Origin: Epiperipatus broadwayi
Taxonomy: Eukaryota; Onychophora; Udeonychophora; Euonychophora; Peripatidae
Direction: 5' to 3'
DNA length: 64,000 nt
Assembly: GCA_028023455.1 (NCBI GenBank)
Contig: JAQFVV010012498.1
Span: 2,637,001-2,701,000, forward strand
This document shows positions 59,145 to 64,000 of the stretch, piece after piece. The first letter of the stretch is position 1. Each line of letters begins with the position of its first letter. The position numbers and the translations under genes were made by a program. The notes beneath the pieces are model-generated. The model searched no databases. It was not told where the DNA came from and saw nothing but the letters and a program-made list of their open reading frames with translations.

Positions 59145-60240
59145 GTCATACGGCAACATGGAAAAAATAAATTAGATGATTTTTTTTTACATTTAAATAA
59201 TATGCATTCTCATATTAAATTTACAATGGGGACAGAGTCTGATGGAAAACTCCCTTTTCTTGATGTTTTAGTCACCAGAACACCAAAGAGTTTATCCTTT
59301 TCAATTTATAGAATGAATACACACACAGACAGATATTTACATTTACATTCTCATCATCACCCAACTCAGATAGTTTCTGTTGCCAAAACTCTTTTAAATA
59401 GAGCAATTAACCATTCACAAAAGTCACACCTGAAAAAAAAAAAAATCATATTAATAGTGTTTTATTAGCAAATAGTTATAATTATAAATTTATTAAAAAA
59501 ACATTATTTCAAGTCCAAAATGGATAAAATAGGAAACAAAAAAATGATAAATCAGCTATTAGGATTTATGTTCCATATGCAAGAGGAACTACAGACAGTA
59601 TTGGATGTATATTATATTGCTATAATATAAATACAGTATTTTCTACTCATCAAAAGATCAGCAATATAATAACCAAGCCTAAGGATTCAATCCCTCTTGA
59701 ATCTCATGGTGTTTATCAAATATCATGTGAAAATTGTAAAGCTTCTTACATAGGTATGAGTAATCATCACATCAGTGATAGGAAAGATGAGCATGCAAAT
59801 GCAGTTAAACAACATTCATCATCATCGGCACTCTCACTCCATACTATGGATTCAGGTCATAAAATTAATTTTTCTAGTACCAGGATCATATCCAGATATG
59901 ATAATCTATACCAGTGCAAAATTAAAGAAGTCATTGAGATAATTAAAAGGCCAGATTGTATCAATAAGCAAGATGATACATGCAAACTCCTCTTATCTGG
60001 AAAGATTTTTTTAAAAAACATTCTTAATTTAACATTTTTGCTACTGGTGGAACGTTAAGTTTTTTTCAAATCAGTGATTGTAGCGCCTCTACAATTATCT
60101 TTCTACCTTTTATCACTCAGTGGATGACTTGTGTGACCAAGTCAAAATGTCAGTATATCAATATTTAAAATATTTTAACATGGATGAACCCGCAAAATAT
60201 GTCTTTTATATATGCAACATATGAAAATCTTCATGTCAAC
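59145..60240 (+). pseudogene. PLE-B, 5'-truncated copy with GIY-YIG
   Basis: Starts inside the RT after the catalytic motif (IRQHGKNKLDDF). Then 59202-59468 has HIKFTMGTESDGKLPFLDVL, and NTHTDRYLHLHSHHHPTQIV. A shift follows, then GVYQISCENSKASYIGMSNH near 59710 and 59756-60058 with DRKDEHANAVKQHSSSSALS, SGHKINF. The 3' end (60060-60240) has the PLE-B tail ending GATGAACCCGCAAAATATG and stops at a small TA tract (60241-60251). A decayed GIY-YIG, better preserved than in 15321-17060. Confidence 0.87.
60110..60165 (+). ncRNA. Remnant hammerhead-like 3' end of PLE-B
   Basis: GTGGAT, then GACTTG/CAAGTC (a perfect 6-bp helix II around TGTGAC), AAAATGTC, AGTATATC. Helix II and the GTC cleavage-site region are kept, but GAA is AAA and the CTGANGA strand reads GTGGATGA. 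Supports a hammerhead ancestor for family B. Confidence 0.5.
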
Positions 60241-60251
60241 ATATATATATA

Positions 60252-61620
60252 ATTGAAATAATAATTTAACGGTTTGTAAACAGTTAAATTTATTATTTCA
60301 ATTATAATTACAATTTTGTTTTTAATTAACAGACATTTTATTTATTTTACATATTGTAACGGTTGTAAAGGGTAACTTACAATGCACACATTCCTAAAAA
60401 GATCAAGCCTATTTATTGAACACAACCCATTTGGAATTTATATTAATAATGGGAAGATTATTTGTTTGTTATTATTACATATATACATATAATGCACAAT
60501 AGATTATTTTATTACAAAATAAAATACGATCAGTATTTTACAAAGTAATATTTTATGCATATATATATATATAAACTATTTGATTAAATAAACTGTAATA
60601 TATATATATATATAATTTTAAAATGAATATTAATTTATAGTTAAATGATTTGGGGAAGGCCTGAAGTTAACTTGGGGTGGGCATGTGTGTGAAAATAAAA
60701 CTGATTTTATTATTATTATTTTTTATTTGTAATAAATGAAATGTATTTAAACAATACATATAAAAAATCTAAATGAATTTAAACAATAGGCAGTTTAAAA
60801 TATCAGCGTTCTCAGCGTTTTATATAAAAATAGAAACTTTTTACAAAATCGTTGTTCCTGTCAAGAGAGATAACAGCTATAACAATAGACAGTAATTTAA
60901 ACTAAAATTTAAAATGCTAAAATGGAGTTCCATTTTTTTTAAGTTAAATTATAAACATTTTAAAAGTCAAATGCTGTAACTAAAAGTTTACCAAATTCAG
61001 AGGAAAAAAAATGAAATAAGAAGTAAAAATAATTGATAAATTTTTAAATAATTAAATCATGTTTTAAAAGTTGTTGGAATAAATTTGAATATTTTAAATC
61101 TTTTCAAAAACAATAATGAAAATTAAGTCTGCTGAAAATTGGAACAGAAAAAAAATGAAATAATTTTCTTAATATATATGCAAAGTGCTTCAATATTATT
61201 CAATACAACCATATGATTATAAATAATTATTAAATTGTACTTTAATATGATTATGAGCTAGAGCAAAACATGCTATTGTGTGTCATGGTATTTTCTACCA
61301 GCTGCATTAAACCTCTCTATATATTTTTCTACTATATTTTAAACACACAAGAAGATGCCTGCAGTCCAAAGTAAACAAGGATTGGAATACTTAATGATGA
61401 ATCAAATGAGGATCAAGATGTTTACCATTAAACTCAACTACAGGAGACACCATTGTACCTATCTATCCTTGCTAAGAAAAACGATTTACTAAGTAAAACT
61501 GCTTTGAAGAACAACTTGCCTAACTATCAACTACTACTATTTCTATTAGGATGATTTTTATGAAGTTTGTTGCAATTACAATTTGTTTAATCAAACATTG
61601 CAAATTTTTATTTATTTATT
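60252..61620. other. AT-rich DNA without recognisable gene
   Basis: Contains small TA tracts near 60561 and 60600. No domain recognised. Confidence 0.5.
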
Positions 61621-63640
61621 TTTGTTAAGTCTTGTTATCTGTTGTATTTTCTCACTCTGATGCTGAAGCCTCATTTTTCAGAATTAGCAAAGAAGAAAGG
61701 GGGGATTATTCACTTTGATATTTTTCTATTTTCATTGTAAATAAAATTTAGGTTAACCCACCTGCTTCACATCAGGTTATTCACATAAAGATTAAGGTAA
61801 GATTCTTTACATTTATTTTCATAGATTAAATTTCAACATTTATACAGAATACATATTATATATTTTATTTTGTGATTAACTTTGTATGTATATTTTCCAG
61901 TATGTTTGACTAATCAACTATTATCTATCTCTATCATATATATAACTTGTTAAATAGATTAACATTTGTAAATATATAATTTAGCTAGCCAGCATCTCAA
62001 TTATATTAAATAACTAAAGTTTATTTTTCTATATAATTATGATTTGTAGAGAATGAGTGACATAGGTGGATTTCTGCCATGGGGTATAAGTCTTGGATGC
62101 AGAGGATAATTAATTAGTAAAATGGTAGAGGTTTACATGTGACACATGTACATATGATGATTATTATTTTTTTATATTTTTTTATCATTACTATTGTTGC
62201 TATACTTGATGATATTTATTATTGTTAATAAATGTTTAAGAGTTTGTATTATTCTGGTCTCTGGTTTATTGAGTTGTCCTGACATTCCACAGTTTATAAA
62301 TAATTATGCATGCACACACATCTCTTTTTCTTATCATATAAAAGCTTGAAAATAAAACAAATATAATAATAAATGCTAGTTGTAACCTATATATATATAT
62401 ATATATATAGGTGCAGGTGTTACTGTGTGTATCTGTTCATACCTGCTAAAAAAGTCAAAAGCAATATTCTCTCTGGGTTTGAATATTAGGGCATAATAAA
62501 ATTAAAAAAGGGGGAAAGTGTATGAACTAACCTAAATTGCATTTAATATTATTAAATAGGAATAGAGTTAGTCAATTAAAGGTTATGCAATCATTGGTTA
62601 AGCATTTCATTGGGTTCTCATTAGCACTCTATCAGATGATCCACAGTCTGAACATAGTTGGATGCAACTTTTTTCCCTTCTAAACCTGGTAGGTCTCTGC
62701 AGATTGTTTCATTAGGAGCAATAAATTATAACATATTAACTTATCCCCACACCATATTGCTACATCTGCATAGTAGTACAGTCTGCAAGTTAGTTGACCA
62801 TCAATTACCTCTGGTGCACCATCATTGGGCTTGGTTAGTTTATGACTGTTGATGAAGAGTACTGCTCATTATACTGGTGTTAGCAATGTTTGGGATTAGT
62901 TGTAATCATTCTGTCCATTATATATGGCACCATCAACTCTTGGGGCTAGTGGTTATCATTCTGTCCATTATATCTGGCATGCAATGTGGTAGGCATGGAG
63001 ATATTACAGTTGATAGAGGTACCAAGTATATATACTAATAGTTATATCTGACACAATGTGGTAGGCATAAAGATATTACAGTTGATAGATGTATCCAAAT
63101 GTATTTACCAACAGTTACATCTGGTATCCAGTATGTTGGGTATGAATATATAATAATCGTAAAGGAAGTCCAGCCATTGGACTGGCATTTAATTTTTTTT
63201 TTTAATAAATGTTAAAGCACATTTTGTTTTATATTTTTTTATCAACATAAACCCAAATGAACTTATACACATAATAAACAACTAGCACTTTCATTAAAAA
63301 TAATAGTAATAGTGATAATAGATCACATAAACTTAAATCAATTTTCAATAAGAGATCTAAAGTATTAAGTATAAATAGGTAATATAAAAGATTGGACAAT
63401 AAACAGAGACCAATAATAAATAGTTAAGTGATTAATAAATGATAATAAAATAGTAGAGTTAGGCATGTAAAAGGACATAGGCTAAAAGTAGATCTATTAA
63501 AAAAAGAGGTAAAGATAAATGCAATGGTTGGGAGTGACATGATGCACTGTGGTATGTGATTATTTATAGTTTTATAAATAAATATTTTATAAATAGTTTG
63601 CAAATAAATAAATATTTAATGATAACCAGAAGTGGTAAGC
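61621..63640 (+). other. Possible retroelement leader or LTR region
   Basis: A purine run AAAGAAGAAAGGGGGGATT (about 61690-61708) resembles a polypurine tract. An AATAAA with a T/G-rich stretch is at 62228-62290. GATAACCAGAAGTGG (about 63621-63635), just before the gag-like ORF, could be a primer-binding site. This order would fit LTR, primer site, gag, but clean LTR ends and a second LTR are not visible in the window. Confidence 0.35.
62892..63150 (+). repeat. Short tandem duplications
   Basis: Two related units. ATCATTCTGTCCATTATATC with TGGCA is seen at 62905 and 62956. AATGTGGTAGGCAT followed by AGATATTACAGTTGATAGA is seen at 62983 and 63055, with a weaker third copy at about 63130. The second unit is about 72-77 bp. 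Within a candidate LTR such repeats often reflect enhancer-type duplications, but that is inference. Confidence 0.75.
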
Positions 63641-63651
63641 AATTAAGTAGT

Positions 63652-64000
63652 ATGGAATCAAAACATTTGGAGATAGGGAAAGATAGTAGTGACAGTGAGA
63701 TAGTATATGATACTACCAGTAATAAGGTAGAATCTATGATGATTCAGATACCTGGGGGGTCTATTCTGGAAGTTGAACAATTCTCACAAATGCAAGAAGG
63801 GAGTCAAACAGTTTCTCAAATTCAGATGATTACTCCCAGTGAGATTATTCAAGTGCCTGAAGTTGGAGTAACTCAGGCTATGCAAAACCCTACAACCTTT
63901 GCACAATTAATCCAAGTAATCATGGAGATGAAGAGTGATATGAATAGTATGAAGGAGAATATGGTAACCAATATGGAGAATATGAAAAGTGATATAAATA
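63652..64000 (+). CDS. Gag-like ORF, partial at the right edge
   Basis: ATG at 63652 opens a frame of 116 codons with no stop before the window ends. It begins MESKHLEIGKDSSDSEIVYD, continues through IPGGSILEVEQFSQMQEGSQ and VPEVGVTQAMQNPTTFAQLI, and ends in a repetitive helical stretch with MKSDMNSMKENMVTNMENMK. Low hydrophobicity, balanced codons and lower AT content than the surroundings mark it as real coding sequence. An acidic N-terminal leader followed by a Met/Lys coiled coil is common in gag proteins of LTR retrotransposons, so I suggest gag. No zinc knuckle or protease can be seen because the ORF is cut. It could also be a host exon. Confidence 0.6.
   Translation, partial: MESKHLEIGKDSSDSEIVYDTTSNKVESMMIQIPGGSILEVEQFSQMQEGSQTVSQIQMITPSEIIQVPEVGVTQAMQNPTTFAQLIQVIMEMKSDMNSMKENMVTNMENMKSDIN

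Overview
The window looks like intergenic or intronic DNA from a large animal genome. It is strongly AT-rich, crowded with (TA)n microsatellites, and has almost no intact coding sequence. The one recognisable host gene piece is a single exon (22005-22292, minus strand) of a metabotropic glutamate receptor, a class C GPCR, with consensus splice sites on both sides. That exon, the TTAGGG-type interstitial repeat (9218-9287), the Penelope-like elements and the hAT elements point to a metazoan with vertebrate-type telomere repeats. An invertebrate such as a lophotrochozoan or cnidarian fits best; the species cannot be named from this sequence.

The rest is a graveyard of mobile elements. At least four families of Penelope-like retroelements (PLEs, here A-D) are present as broken copies: A at 8370-9216, 12721-12880 and 14444-14580; B at 14581-15320, 15321-17060 and 59145-60240, plus a palindrome of its 3' ends at 40361-40543; C at 51236-51876; D at 25707-25970 and 26762-28445. 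A tRNA-like SINE family (S) occurs at six or more places. Two non-autonomous hAT elements have perfect 8-bp target duplications (32831-33197 and 33547-34035). A 1.56-kb LTR-like insertion with a 4-bp target duplication splits a PLE (12881-14439). A gag-like ORF runs off the right edge (63652-64000).

The main discovery is a set of hammerhead self-cleaving ribozymes. Complete or nearly complete cores can be read at 9346-9404, 9760-9818, 8147-8202, 39777-39833 and 40211-40267 in a short repeat I call family R. Two R loci are tandem arrays, with hammerheads 414 and 434 bp apart, which is the layout of animal retrozymes. A second, unrelated repeat (32130-32375 and 36968-37160) carries its own hammerhead next to a tRNA B-box-like motif, resembling a hammerhead-bearing SINE. 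The 3' ends of PLE families A and B carry degenerate hammerheads. In the better copies helix III is a perfect palindrome, and its sequence differs between families; this favours hammerheads that act as dimers.

Two further patterns stand out. Most R and PLE copies abut (TA)n tracts. The window also holds at least eight large inverted repeats with arms from about 30 to about 280 bp, several built from PLE, SINE or R sequence. Stretches not mentioned are AT-rich DNA in which I see no gene.
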